From the NCBI GenBank assembly GCA_948567375.1, contig OX419761.1, positions 4,528,501 to 4,592,500 of the forward strand: a DNA stretch of 64,000 nt. Direction: 5' to 3'. The DNA is from Lunularia cruciata. Taxonomy: Eukaryota > Streptophyta > Marchantiopsida > Lunulariales > Lunulariaceae. Below, piece after piece: positions 33,783 through 45,442 of this stretch (the stretch's first letter is position 1; the number at the start of each line of letters is the position of its first letter). The notes beneath the pieces were generated by a model. That model was given only the letters and a program-made list of their open reading frames with translations. It was not told where the DNA came from and did not search any database. The position numbers were made by a program, and so were the translations under genes.

Positions 33783-34690
33783 TCAAAATCTCCTATTGGG
33801 ATTCTTCGTTTCCCTAATCATTCCACTCCACAACCTCCACTTGGGCAACTTGTCGAGGTCATCCATTCTTGAGTGGACATTCAGCAATGCGATGCCCCAA
33901 TTGGCGACAATAAAAACAACCTCTATTTTGTTGTAATCTTTCTCTATCTGTTGTGCCAAGTGGTCTTTGTTGGATATCATCAATCTCTATTGGTATTGGT
34001 TCTTCCACTCGTGGTACTGGTAGGCTTTGTGTAGGTTGAGGTCGAGACCAAGTTGTCGCAACCAAGGAATCAAAACGTTCAGCCAATTGCATGGCTTCTT
34101 CTACGTTCTGTGGTTCCCGCATGGTCATCTCTAATTTGGTTTGTGACTTCAATCCTCACACAAATCGATCTAGAACTTCACCTTCTTGGATATCTAGAAT
34201 TTGCATGATGATGTTCTGAAATTGTGTGATGTAGCTTCTCACTCAGCCAATATGCATCAACTCCGCCAATTTATCTCGTGCGGCTTGGGTGGCATTTATA
34301 GTTTGAAATTGACCAAGTATTGCATCCTTGAATTCTGCCCATGTCAAAATTGGTGTAACAATTTGTCGTTCAGCTCTTTCTACTTGGAATCGCCAAAGTT
34401 TTGCCACGCCATCTAATTGGCTAGAAGCCAAGAGAATTTGTTTCTGCTCGTCTTGAAGATTGGTGGCTTCAAAGTAACGTTCGTAGTCAAACAAAAAATT
34501 CTCCACTGTGTCTGGAAGATTCTTGCCTTCAAACACCTTGGGTTTGGAAATCGAATGCGATCTTCTCCATCTCAAACTGGCGCTTCGTCTATCTGTTCTT
34601 GTCGTTGCTGGTCTCGTTCATCCAACAATTGAGTAAGATTGTTGGATGAACGAGACCAGCAACGGTATTGTCGCCATCGCTACTACTCTA
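33783..34690 (-). pseudogene. Copy B gag with zinc knuckle and a snap-back inversion
   Basis: 34575-34243 holds the gag core (YFEATNLQDEQKQILLASSQ). 34152-33859 holds the knuckle CFYCRQLGHRIAEC. At 34604-34663 a 26-bp sequence is followed after 8 bp by its exact inverse, replacing the normal N-terminal gag sequence seen in copy A. Confidence 0.82.
34604..34663. repeat. Perfect 26-bp inverted repeat in copy B gag
   Basis: Arms 34604-34629 (GTTGCTGGTCTCGTTCATCC...) and 34638-34663 are perfect reverse complements with the spacer TGAGTAAG. Copy A keeps only the left arm and has different sequence in place of the right arm. Confidence 0.95.
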
Positions 34691-34935
34691 TTCCACTACT
34701 CTCAATTTATCTAATTGATTAACACATAGATACAACACGTCCACCGTTCTCCATAAGTTACAACTAGAAGTATCAAGGGTTCCTCTGACATGGTGATCAT
34801 ATGCAGAAACTCCTGCCCAAAGCGCGAGGTGATGAATTGTGTGAAACGATGCTTTGGTAATATCTGGACATGGAATTCCCAATGGTTTGGTGGAAGTGGA
34901 TTTGGTGGTCCATAAATTCCATCCATCCCATTCCT

Positions 34936-34947
34936 GCTCTGATACCA
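34936..34947 (-). promoter_or_regulatory. Primer-binding site of copy B (tRNA-iMet)
   Basis: TGGTATCAGAGC on the minus strand, a 12/12 match to the complement of the tRNA-iMet 3' end encoded at 2264-2335 plus CCA. Confidence 0.92.
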
Positions 34948-34948
34948 A

Positions 34949-35370
34949 TGTAAAAGACCGAAACCGAGGAGAAAAATAAGAGAATGGAACCTCACATTGG
35001 GACACTTGAATGAGGGAAAAATCCAAATCCCTAGCATGAGCTTCGGCTTTGGTATTTATAGGTAGCATACAAGACCCTTGAAGCTTCTCAAGAACCTTCC
35101 TTGAGCCGCTTTCTTGGAGTGCAAGCCAAGTTAACTAGGAAGCTTCTCAAGAAGCTCCTTCTAGAAGCTGCTTACTTGGCGTGCAAGCTAAGCTAGTTAG
35201 AAGCTTCTAGAAGCTTCCTTCTAGAAGCTATCTGCTTAGGGCGCAAGTTAACTAGTTAGGAAGCTTCCCAAGAAGCTTCTTAGATGCTTTTAGAATATTC
35301 TAGGCTATTTTGTCTTATTCACTACTTCGTAAGCCCGACTAACTTCGTCGCTAAACTCCATATTGTTACA
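34949..35370 (-). repeat. 5' LTR of copy B
   Basis: 422 bp. Perfect four-unit GAAgcTTCtaGAAgcTTC at 35200-35217, upstream in minus sense of the TATAAATA box near 35053-35060. Confidence 0.92.
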
Positions 35371-35390
35371 TATTCCCCCGCCGCTAGTTC
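35371..35390 (-). repeat. Orphan polypurine-tract fragment outside the copy B 5' LTR
   Basis: TATTCCCCCGCCGCTAGTT directly continues the LTR on the outer side. In copies A-D this sequence is found only inside the element next to the 3' LTR. It then joins pyrimidine-rich host DNA. Confidence 0.85.
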
Positions 35391-36184
35391 TCAAACCCTA
35401 TGAGTTCCTCTCCTTGGAAAAAATACACTTCTTCAATTTTAGTTAACAAACCCTACAAGTTCCTCTCTCGCTCTCTTATCTCTGTTAGAGCAAGACAAAT
35501 TCACTTCTTTGATTTGCTCTATTTTTGAAATTTTTCAATTTTCTTTAGTTTGCTAGTCAAATCTCCTTCAACCCTCCTCTCCTTGTTCCTTTGCTGGTTT
35601 GATAAAATTTTATATACCTTCTCTTCTCCAAAACCTTGTTTCCTCTCTCTCTTCTTATCTCTTGTCCCTAAAACCTTCTTTAACTTTTGCACAAAAATTC
35701 TCCCTTATCTTTCTCCCCTAAAACCTTCTCTTTGCTAAATTCCCTTCTCTTCTTCTTGGATAAATTTTCTCAAATACAATACAAGGATACTAATTGAACT
35801 CTTATGAATCTCCTATTATCCTAACTATTTTCTCTCCACTAAATTTTCTCCAAAACTTTTATTTGTGCATAGAATTTGGGATGTTATATTAGAGGTATAC
35901 TCTAAAAGGCAATTCTTGTGAATGAAGAGTCACCCTTGAAGCAATTCCTCTCTTTCAGCCCTTAACCAAGTCACCCTCCCTTCCTTTGATATAAACCACA
36001 TGAAGATTCATTACACATAAATCAAGCCCAAAAGATGAATAAAGTAGAAGTGCATAACATAAACAAAGCAAAATGTTGAAGATTATACATTGAGTGATAT
36101 TTATGAACCAAGTGGAAAACATGCATGAAAAACCATCTCAAGTGGTGTTAGACCTCTACTCCTACTTAGCACTCTCTATAAAGA
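35391..36184. other. Pyrimidine-rich flank of copy B
   Basis: T/C-rich with repeated AAACCCTA.(A/G)AGTTCCTCTC and CTTCTC words. No gene recognised. Confidence 0.35.
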
Positions 36185-37620
36185 TTACTCACTATTCTTT
36201 AAGGTTTCATTTGAGGCCAAAACCATGAGCAAGCTCATGATGCTATTTATTTCCTTAGGTGTTTTCCCTACTTTTACAAACTCTATAATAGATTTTCGAA
36301 AGCACTTGGACTTAGCATTTCTTTCCTTGATTCTTCTCTTCTCTATCTTTGAATTCAATGTATTTTTTGCCATCTCACCCTGCATTCTCAACTTCTCCAT
36401 CTTTGCATGTCTCTTCTCTAGATTGGAATTCAATGTATTCTTCTCCATTTCACTTTACTTCTCCATCTTAGTGAGTCTTTGTGCTTCAATTTCAGCAAGC
36501 TTGCATCTCTCTCTAGCTTTGATGGTTTCAATTCTCAATTTTTTAACACATTAAAGTAGATCATGTGCAAAAGTAGCTAAAATTGAAGAAGGGATGTCTT
36601 TACTCAAAATACCTTCCTTCTTTTCCTAGCTTCTCTCTTTGTTCCACTCTATCATTCTCACCATCCAGATCCCTTTCTCTCTTTCTTGATCTCCTTCAAA
36701 GGTTTGGGGGTTCACACGTGAAATACTTGGTTGAGACCCAAAATGTGCTCTTCTCCTCCTCCCAATGGTCAGCTTTGCATTCCTCCTCTTGCTGGTGCTC
36801 AACTTCCTCAAAGTCTTGGTTCTCAATTGCAACAAAGTCACAAGAGTGTGGGTTCATAAGGAACATAGTCTGATTCTTGTGTGTTATGATTAGGAACAGG
36901 CAAAATAGTTCTAGATACAAGTGTGTCCTCGGCAACATGATAGGACACTTGAGATTAAAGTGTGATCTAGGAAGAAGATTCTTCCTCCAATATCATCTCT
37001 GCAAAATCACTATCTACACATAGAGTTACAAGCATGGGTGGAGCTATATTAGCTCTTATACCAAACAATATATCCATTTTGGCATAGTGGAGACAAATAT
37101 GATTAAGCTTGTCATCAAAAGTCTTTAATCCTTGTATTTTCTCCTTGTCAATGAGATCTTCTCAGTAAGTGAGGCCTTCTCTTGTGCATTTGTCTTTCCA
37201 ATTCTGCATAGATTTGCATGAAGACATATAACAATCCCATTTTCATTAATCTCTCTCCATTCATTGATTCTTGACAGCCTGTTCCAACCTTCACTAGGTA
37301 AGTGGCCATGCAATTGAAGGCTATGCTCTTCTACATAAGATTCTTGCAAGTGCCTAATTGATTTGCTTGAGGTGGTCTGGGTCTTCAAGATAATCTAAAA
37401 TCAGACTATAATGGTGTGATATCATTCTAAGCCTATCATCACACCCAAAGGGAGCTTGTAATGGCCCCAAGGACACTCCTTTTGAAGACACCACCATATT
37501 TAGGAGATCTTGGAATTTGCATGGATGTAGTATAACAATTAGAGTAACTTTGAGTAGGGTAGAATCTAAAGTTTTGCTATATTTTCTAGGAGCTATGGTA
37601 GAATGAGCAAGAGGTGACAC
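36185..37620 (-). pseudogene. Decayed Myb/SANT-like ORF of PIF/Harbinger type
   Basis: Minus strand in several frames. Near 37230-37270 is NEWREINEN. Near 37160-37200 is QNWKDKC, resembling the helix-3 region of trihelix/Myb-like proteins. At about 36980-37160 a clean stretch reads IQGLKTFDDKLNHICLHYAK then MDILFGIRANIAPPML, which resembles the conserved block after the Myb-like domain in Harbinger accessory proteins. A Lys/Arg/Glu-rich coiled coil (ERCKLAEIEAQRL-like, then ERNAKSKC) closes the frame at about 36185-36540. Many stops. It may belong to the same extinct element class as the transposase at 22880-24060, but they are separate loci now. Confidence 0.4.
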
Positions 37621-40600
37621 TAAGTGGCTTGTAGAAACACTTCACTAGCTATAGTAGAGCTTGTAATATCAAGATTTTGAGAGTGAGGTGGTGAGATTAG
37701 CTAGAGATGAATATCTATCACTCTTACAAAATACTAATGCTAAAGGGTTGGGAGATTGAGCAGCCCATGGACATCTATGACTCTTGGATGACAAGTTTGC
37801 TAGAGATTCAAGAGATTGAGATTTTCTATTGGAGTGAGTTAGTACAAGAAAGTATGTAATTCCAAAAAATCATACCTTTCAAGATCTATGAAACTAATAG
37901 ATAATTTTATCTTTGAAAACTATCCTCTTTACCTCATTTGTAGAAATTTTGTCTCAGTCTTACAAAAAGATAAAGACATCCATTTTTATCATGGTCTTAG
38001 CATCTACAAAGATTTGATAACCTTTATTCTTTCTAACAAGTGGAGAGCTCTTGATCAACCACACCAATAGTTTCTCCAATAGGCACACAAACCTTGATTT
38101 TATCCTATACATGTGTTTAACTTGACTTATAGACTTGTATAAATCCAATCTTCCACTAGGTGAAATATTTTTTATTGAAACATGCCTTGAAATGGCCAAA
38201 GTAGTAGATAAGAGTGCTCTAAAGTTAGCGATGGAAAATAAAAGTCACCCTAAAGGATCTTATTGTTATGTACCAATGATTGTCTCCAAGATGATGGGAG
38301 TTTTTAAATTTAGGTTTTTCCTAACCTATAGACATCCATAAAAGTCTTATAGATAGTAGAGTAGAGTGAACATTTTTTATGGATTCTCTACCTATAGCCA
38401 TAATTTTTATAGGAAATAAAAAACATGACACATTGTTTTCTGAAGGTAATAAGGGTTAAAGAGGTTCCATGAATCTTAATTGAAGTTTTGATGAAAGTGA
38501 GATTCAAATTTGAATGGTGCATTGGCCTTGTGTCACATAGAGAGGGACATGAAAATAGTGAAGAGCACTTGATGAATTGAGACATCCATGGTGCTTCCTA
38601 TTTCTTTATGAGAATCTCAAATTTGTAAGTAGTGCATTTGAAATTTATGATTAATTGAGGAATACTATCAATTGAGGTTGGATTTTAGTGTTTTACAAAA
38701 CAATGAAGATGCTCTACTTGCATAGTAGTTGGTGATTGTTTCTCCTTTTGATGGCAAATCTAGGTGAGGATTTTCAAAAGAAGTTGTAGATGCAAGGATT
38801 TGCAAATCATGCATGTATTGAAAGATGTTGCAAAATAGGGGTGAGAAATTTTTGTATGGTCTAAGGGAATAAATAGAAATGAAATTGAGGAAGGACTGTC
38901 AAATAGATTGACTATACTCAAGTATGTATTATGAATAGCTTTAAGATGATTGGCTATACTCAAGTATGTAATATGAATAGCGCTAAGACAACATGTAGCA
39001 GAAGGGACACCTAAATATTTCAAAGTACTAAATTAACCAAGTAGAGCTCAATGGTAGTGCACCCAAAGTAAACCTCATGAATTCCAATGAGAGTGAAAGA
39101 TTTTCACTCCTTATGGGTAGGTTGGATTTGGTTTTCTTTAGATTCATAACATTATAGTAGAATAAAATAGTTGTTGGTCTTATGGATCACAATTTTGATG
39201 GGTCTACTTAACGATTATGAGATAAATTCTCTCATTAATATATTTTAGCTGACCATGTTACAACTCTATAGTGTTGATTATTATTCCTATTTGTACATTT
39301 CTTGCAAAGATCTGCTTCCTAATATCCATTTTGACCTTTTGATTGAATCATGCTAATGATTTAGTTTTGATTTGGGTACATCTTAGGCTAATTATCCTCC
39401 AAAAAGCTTTTAGGATGGAGAGCTCTTCTTTTTGATCATTGTGCTAAATATCTTTAATACTTGTATTTAGTTTTTAATTAGGGAGAGTTTCTTGAATTCT
39501 TGACCATTCTCCGTCCATAATTTAATTGGATCTTGCTCTTGGCTAGAAACCCTTATGAACAAGAAACATGGCATAGGGAGCTGTGGAATATTAACAACAT
39601 GTACAAATTGAATATTTCAAAACACCAAATCTGATCATGAAAATTAAATTTTTTTTTATCTATCAACTACAACATCCTAAGCTCCTCACTTCCACAAATG
39701 CTACTCTTTCCCCACACCCCATGAATCCATTCCACCCTTACTTATTTGATAAATTCTAAAACATGATATTCCTTGATTTATAAAGTACAATGAAAACACA
39801 ATTTTTTTTTATTTCATGAAATTCTTCAATATCAAATTTGTCTGACCTTGTTCTTTGTCAAAAGAATTTCATTCAATAATCAATACAAAGGTATGCTCCT
39901 TTGTAGTAGTTTTAAATGTGACAAGGAGGAATCAATATCTTGGATATTTAATCTTACAATCAGGATTTATTATCATAAGCAATGATTCCTTGAAAAAAAA
40001 TATTTATATTGTTAATCATGTTACTAATTTTGAGGTGAGAGAAAAAATTGTTACCATATTCAGTGCATTGGGTTAACATTACAAAACAAATTGCTCAATT
40101 AAACATGTAATACAATTTATTTTCTTCTCAGAGTGTTGTGGACCATATTGTTGAAGATGGCAAATGGCTAGTTATTGAAGCATTTTCATAGAGTGTGATT
40201 TTTTTCTTAAAGAAGCACTTCCACCAAGTATATGATATGTACTTTCATATATAAATTGTCTTAGCAGTAGGCCATCCCCTACTAGTTAACTTGAACACAA
40301 GTTGGTTCAGTAAGATGGGAGTAAAGCATGAATTGAAACTGAGCAAAGGTTCATTTTGTTCTATAGAGCTTGGTTTGTTACCCTTATATTCCAATAGGGT
40401 CTTGAAAGAAGAGGAAATGGTGTGCATTCATACTTTGCAAACAATGGGAGCTAAATCAAGAGAAATCAGGTTTGAAGTAGTGCTTGAAAATGTAAAGCTT
40501 AAAAACGATTCCTCTACTCAGAGCTTAAGTGCTTCATGAGTCTGGGAAAGAAAGACTCAAATCAGATAGAAAGGTGTATATGAATATTCCAAAGAGGCAA

Positions 40601-43600
40601 AATGGGGCTAACTCCTAGATCATAGCATTGAGCATCCTATCTTAGTGAGACTTACAATATTTAACATGACAGAACTGTCTAAGTCAAAATTATGTTTGAA
40701 TGATCTATGGCATTTAGATATTGGACTTGTTCAATCCAAATGCAATACACACCACTAAAGCATAAAATAAATTTCAAATATTTATTCTTCTTTGCTCCTT
40801 GATTTTTTCAGCATACTCTTTATCTTACTCATGGTGCACATTATGACAGGTTCTCACTTTGACAATTTGGTTCTTTCTTCTTCTGCGTGGCACCTTTTGT
40901 ATAATTATTATATTGACATTTTATCTTCCTATCACTTAATCCTCTTGGAATGACCTCATTTATTCAACCTAAACTTTAGAATTGAAACCCCCATAGCCCT
41001 ATAAGTGGGACTAGTGAACCATAAAACATTATATGAGAATGGTCCATTTTCAAAGAAACATATTTATAGGTACCCATAAATATTTTACAAATTTCAATCA
41101 AATGCACATAAAAATAAGTAGTCTAAATTTAAAAAGCTATCAATGACCACCTCTTGTGAGAAACCAAATTGGTAATAAAGGGAAGAAGGAAAGCCATAGA
41201 AAGACCACACAAAAAGGAATAAGACTTGCCAAGGATCCACTTGCCTCCCTTAGCTCTTTAAAGATGATGCACATGAGATGCTATTAAAAATGTTTTGAAC
41301 ATCCACTTGGAAAAAAAACACACTAGATGGATATCTAAGAGTGCCTTAATGTCTAGAGATATTGCCTCACAACCTCCAAATGTAGCAACTTAAAATTGAT
41401 GTTGATGTTGTGGTGTTGTCAAATTGAGAACAATGTTGAAAGACAATGGTATGGGTAATAAGATGCAAAAAGTCCTCCCCACTAGCAATTGGTTGAATGC
41501 TCTTAGGCTTTCTCGATTATGAGAAGTCAACTAGTAGGAATCTCTCCTCTCTACTACCATAGAAACTTAAAATATCTTGGTAAAACCACAAGAGGGATCA
41601 TCTAGTTGGAAGTAAAATCTAAGATGCTCATATAACATTCCTAACAAGACTCCTAAGGAGAGGTATGGGGCAGTGCATGTGCAAAAAGTGGTCTATCAAG
41701 ACATAAAAGCTACTTGGGTTAATAGTCTAAGACCTCTAATGGTACTCCTTCTCTTGCAATAGGATGCAATAAGTGTAAGGAAGAGATAGTCTCATCAATG
41801 GGACTAGCCATAGATAAAGGATGTAGGGCTCATTTTCTCTACTATACTTTCTTGCTTGACACAATATCCTACTCCATTATAATTGAGTGGAATCTTTAAT
41901 ATCATGTGGTCAAACCCCGTCTCTTGTGATGTGTAGCTCCTAAAAGCTTCTCATATACGGTAGCCCAATCTCATCCTCGGAATATGAAAAATCTAGTGGC
42001 CACCACTCTCTACCCCACATGTCCCCCTCTAGTATAGCAAAGACACAATGGGAGTAAGAGGAATAAGAACTCATCCATGGGATCCAAGCCAATTGATCAA
42101 TTGCTAAGCAAAAAGCTTGTCTAGTCTCAGCATGGAGTGTACAAGGAGGTCTATGGAATAGGCATGGACAGGGAAAAATAGGCTCAAATAACCCCAAAAT
42201 ATAGTCTATTTGATATGCTAACCACTCCCACAACTAGATTAGTACAAGCTGTAAACAAAGGAATAGACAAAGCATGTGTAATCCCAAGAGTCAATGATCT
42301 AGATGTGGTTGCTCACCTCACATGAACATCCTCGTGCATCTTTCCCTCATGAGTCTTTATCCCTTGGGAGGTAAAGAGTAGGGGAGTTCATGGATTAACT
42401 ATTAGTAAAACATGTCATAATTACTTCAAATTTTATGGGTTGGATATGAACATGTTTAAACTTATGAAATTTAAGGATCTCTAAATTTTACACAAAATAT
42501 TTCATTCAAGTTTCACTAAAGTACCATGCATATGGGTGGAAACATTTGAAACCTTTGGCATTTTTAAACCTATTGCTGAGCTTCCTATGGAATTGTGTGG
42601 AAAAATTTGCAGAGCTTCAATTATCTACCAATACCAGGTTTAATGTGAAGAAGAGTGATTTTTGTACCCATGGTTTGAAAAATTCATCATTTCCATCTCA
42701 CACGATGTGCCAACACTAAGTTTAAGGAATACTTTAGAATTAGAAAAGTCATTTTCTTGCTTAAAGAGCAAACCTTTGTAATTTGCTAAAGTGGGTTTAT
42801 CTTGGTACATCAATAAAATTCGTTGTCTATCAATGGGGAACTCCTTGTTGAAAATCATCTATCTTAGTTAGGTATCTTGTAGATTTCAATTAGAGGTCTA
42901 AAGTTTCCTTTTGTCTTGCTAATTCATTTTGAAACTGAAACATACTAGTGTTTGCATACATTTATCTGGAAATATGAAAAGATCAGTCCTGTTGATAACA
43001 GTAAAGTAAATATGTAACAGTAAATAACAGTAAATATGAAAAGATCAGTAAACTTGATAACATGTCAAGAAGTGAGAACTCAAAGTGTTGTAATTCCCAA
43101 TTTATTGTCATGCCAAATTAATGAGCCGCTCTTGGTCAGTGGAGAGCTAAAGCCTTGAGTGGGGATTTCTCTATATATAATAATAAATAATCAGCCCCGA
43201 AGCAAAGATTTTACGTGATGCGTCCTCCTGCACCTTCATCAAGAACAGAGTTATATCAAAATTCCTATGATTTCTATATAACTTTTGTTTCATTTCCATC
43301 ATGCCAAAAAAAACAATAAGATAAAAGATTGATCAGTGTCGACGTTCTTTTATGTTATGGAATATTGAGATGACTAAACCCTCTCAACCGAAAAGAATTA
43401 GTCCTTTATTTCTTATGCTTGTTATCTCTCTTTCCCGATATAAATCTTAGTCTTGACAGCTTCGTCCGTTTCCTTTGGTTACGGGATTCATATGCAGAAT
43501 TACGGGAGTCCTTTGACACTAGTCACATTCATTATAGTCTTCAGGAATCTAGTTTTTGCTGTCTATTCTAAAGAAGGAAAAGTAAAGTAAGAGATCAGGA

Positions 43601-43917
43601 CCAAGTTGCAACGGCCTGGTCTGGTTATGAACTAATGTTTGAGATGTGAGATTATCTTTCTACCGATGAAAACATAGAGCAAGTGAACCTTTTAAAAGTG
43701 ACGATATGAGATGCTATGGGTGCCATGCAAAGTTCATATGTGCAGAACATGCTTCATAGGCTGGATATCATTAAGCACTTCACCAATCGTACTTACGGTC
43801 CGAAACTATTTATGAGCCTAACGGTTGGTTAACTCGAAATGTGTTCGGATATTTGGACACTGTACTTAAAATCTGAGATTTTTGACCAAAATTTGGTGGA
43901 ATTTGGGAATTGGCGAG
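37621..43917. other. Long AT-rich gene-poor tract
   Basis: No gene recognised over about 6.3 kb. A 41-bp-period imperfect duplication lies at about 38905-38985 (TTG.CTATACTCAAGTATGTA.TATGAATAGC). A minus-strand ORF at 41940-42233 (97 codons, Trp-rich) and one at 38760-39023 containing KYLGVPSA are uninterpreted and may be relics of LINE-like or other repeats. Confidence 0.35.
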
Positions 43918-43990
43918 CGCCGCCCGGGGGGCTCGAACCCCCGACCACAAGGTTAAGAGCCTTGCGCTCTACCAACTGAGCTAGGGCGGC
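43918..43990 (-). tRNA. tRNA-Lys (CTT)
   Basis: 73 nt, intronless. Acceptor GCCGCCC/GGGCGGC with discriminator G, D arm with AGCTCAGTTGGTAGAGC, anticodon stem CAAGG/CCTTG enclosing CTCTTAA (anticodon CTT), T arm with GTTCGAGCC. All four stems pair well. Confidence 0.96.
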
Positions 43991-45109
43991 TTGACGATGA
44001 CCGAAGAAACCTTAAAATATTTATACTTAAAAACCGTATCCATTAGTAAAGGTTGGTCAGGGTCCAAACGAACATTTGGTCCAAGTTTCTGGTCTGTTTG
44101 TTGGACGTCACAAAGTCGAGTGCTCACCATGGTGCATTATACAACAATTTGAATCATACAACTTCACTCGCATAGTGACGATGTCATAGTTTGTGTCTCT
44201 AGAATCCCATACAACAGGTTTCCCGTAAGTGAACAGCTGATCAGAGCTAAATATCTGAGGTGTGTGAGAATTCTTAACTTATTCTCTGAGAATTGTGTGA
44301 GAATTCGTAACTTATCCTGAAATATATCTTGTGTCCGAAATTAGAGCCATTGCCTCTTGTTGTTTAATACGTATAGTCTATTACAGGCTAAATAATAGAA
44401 GTACTTTGCCTACTTATCTAAGTGGAGAATATTTCAATTTGAGTTTACACTAAATTTTCAAAATAAATATTTTCTGAAACTTTAATAAGTGTATGACAGT
44501 AGTGGTTTTTATTTTATGAGAATCTTGGCCTTTCCAAAGTGAGACTCCGTCAATCCAAAATACTCTTTTGACGTGTGTGAAAGACATTAACGAGTGAGAA
44601 GGATAATCATTGCCAAAAAGTTTAGGACTAGAAGAACCATGTATGAGACAATTTTTCTTGTAAAAAGCTTCACTTGATATTACTAAAGAGATAATATCAA
44701 CTAAATGAGAAATATATCAATAAAATTGAGTAGGAGCAGTGGAAGAGGAAAAATGTTGTATTATGTTAAGTATACTAACGACAATGAATATGACCACGGC
44801 AGAAAATAATACTCTACCTTGTCAGAAAAAAATTAATCATTACACTCAAGTGTATCTTTTAGATTTAGAATTGATGTAATTATCTGAAATAAAAGTAGTG
44901 GCCCGAGGCCTTGCTAGTTTTAAGAGCTGTGAGTCTGACTTGGAACTGACTTAGCTGACTTGGAAGTGTGAATCGGTGTAGAGAAAGACCTCCAGAGCTG
45001 CAACTTCCCGCACTGGTTGAAGAGGGTAGAAACCACAGACCGACTTTTAAGGAGCAGAAAGAGTGCGAGAACTCGAAATGCCAGCTCCAAACAAAAATTC
45101 TGCCGAACA
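43991..45109. other. Intergenic, no gene recognised
   Basis: AT-rich. A minus-strand ORF overlaps 44880-45119 but has no domain. Confidence 0.35.
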
Positions 45110-45178
45110 CAGATTTCAATCCTAAGACCTTCGCCTAATTGGCACGACGACGCCCCAACGAACTGAGATTACATGCCA
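45110..45178 (-). pseudogene. tRNA-Ile-like relic (tRNA pseudogene or SINE head)
   Basis: On the minus strand the D-arm region CTCAGTTCGTTGGGGCGTCG, the anticodon region GTGCCAATTAGGC (AAT) and GCGAAGGTCTTAGGATTGAAATC align with plant tRNA-Ile(AAT). The acceptor ends are not paired and the T loop is degenerate. It is therefore not a functional tRNA and could be an old pseudogene or the 5' part of a tRNA-derived SINE. Confidence 0.5.
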
Positions 45179-45442
45179 GACCACACAAACTCGGGCCAAT
45201 GGCATAATAATCGTTTCAATTCACATGTTCCTGCTACCGTAGTCGCGCTGGAAACGAAATGTAATCTCTGATTCTTAGGTTCTGAGAGAAGTCTCATACA
45301 GATTCTCCACTCTCCGATAAAACTGGAGATTGGATCGATAGAACCTTGTTCACAGTGTATTCGATGTGTTGGTGTTTGGGAAACAACCTCTCGGGCATCC
45401 GGATTGGTCTTGTGTAGGATGGTGATCGTATCATTTAGTCGC

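Larger units (their letters stand above)
30267..35370 (-). mobile_element. Ty3/gypsy chromovirus copy B, 5.1 kb, minus strand, RT-deleted
   Basis: Same family as copy A. LTRs at 30267-30679 (one terminal CA mutated: the plus strand reads TATAAAAG) and 34949-35370. Internal order is gag, protease, linker repeats, truncated RT, RNase H, integrase, chromodomain. The RT palm is missing. The right end is unusual: 19-20 bp of polypurine-tract and internal sequence follow the LTR on its outer side, and I find no perfect 5-bp target duplication. Confidence 0.92.

Noticed and set aside
38760-39023. Minus-strand ORF with KYLGVPSA, reminiscent of LINE reverse transcriptase
   Set aside because: The match is a single short motif; no RT active-site motif or neighbouring LINE domains could be found.
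41940-42233. 97-codon Trp-rich minus-strand ORF
   Set aside because: Isolated in relic DNA, no splice context or recognised domain. Left as unexplained and not called a gene.
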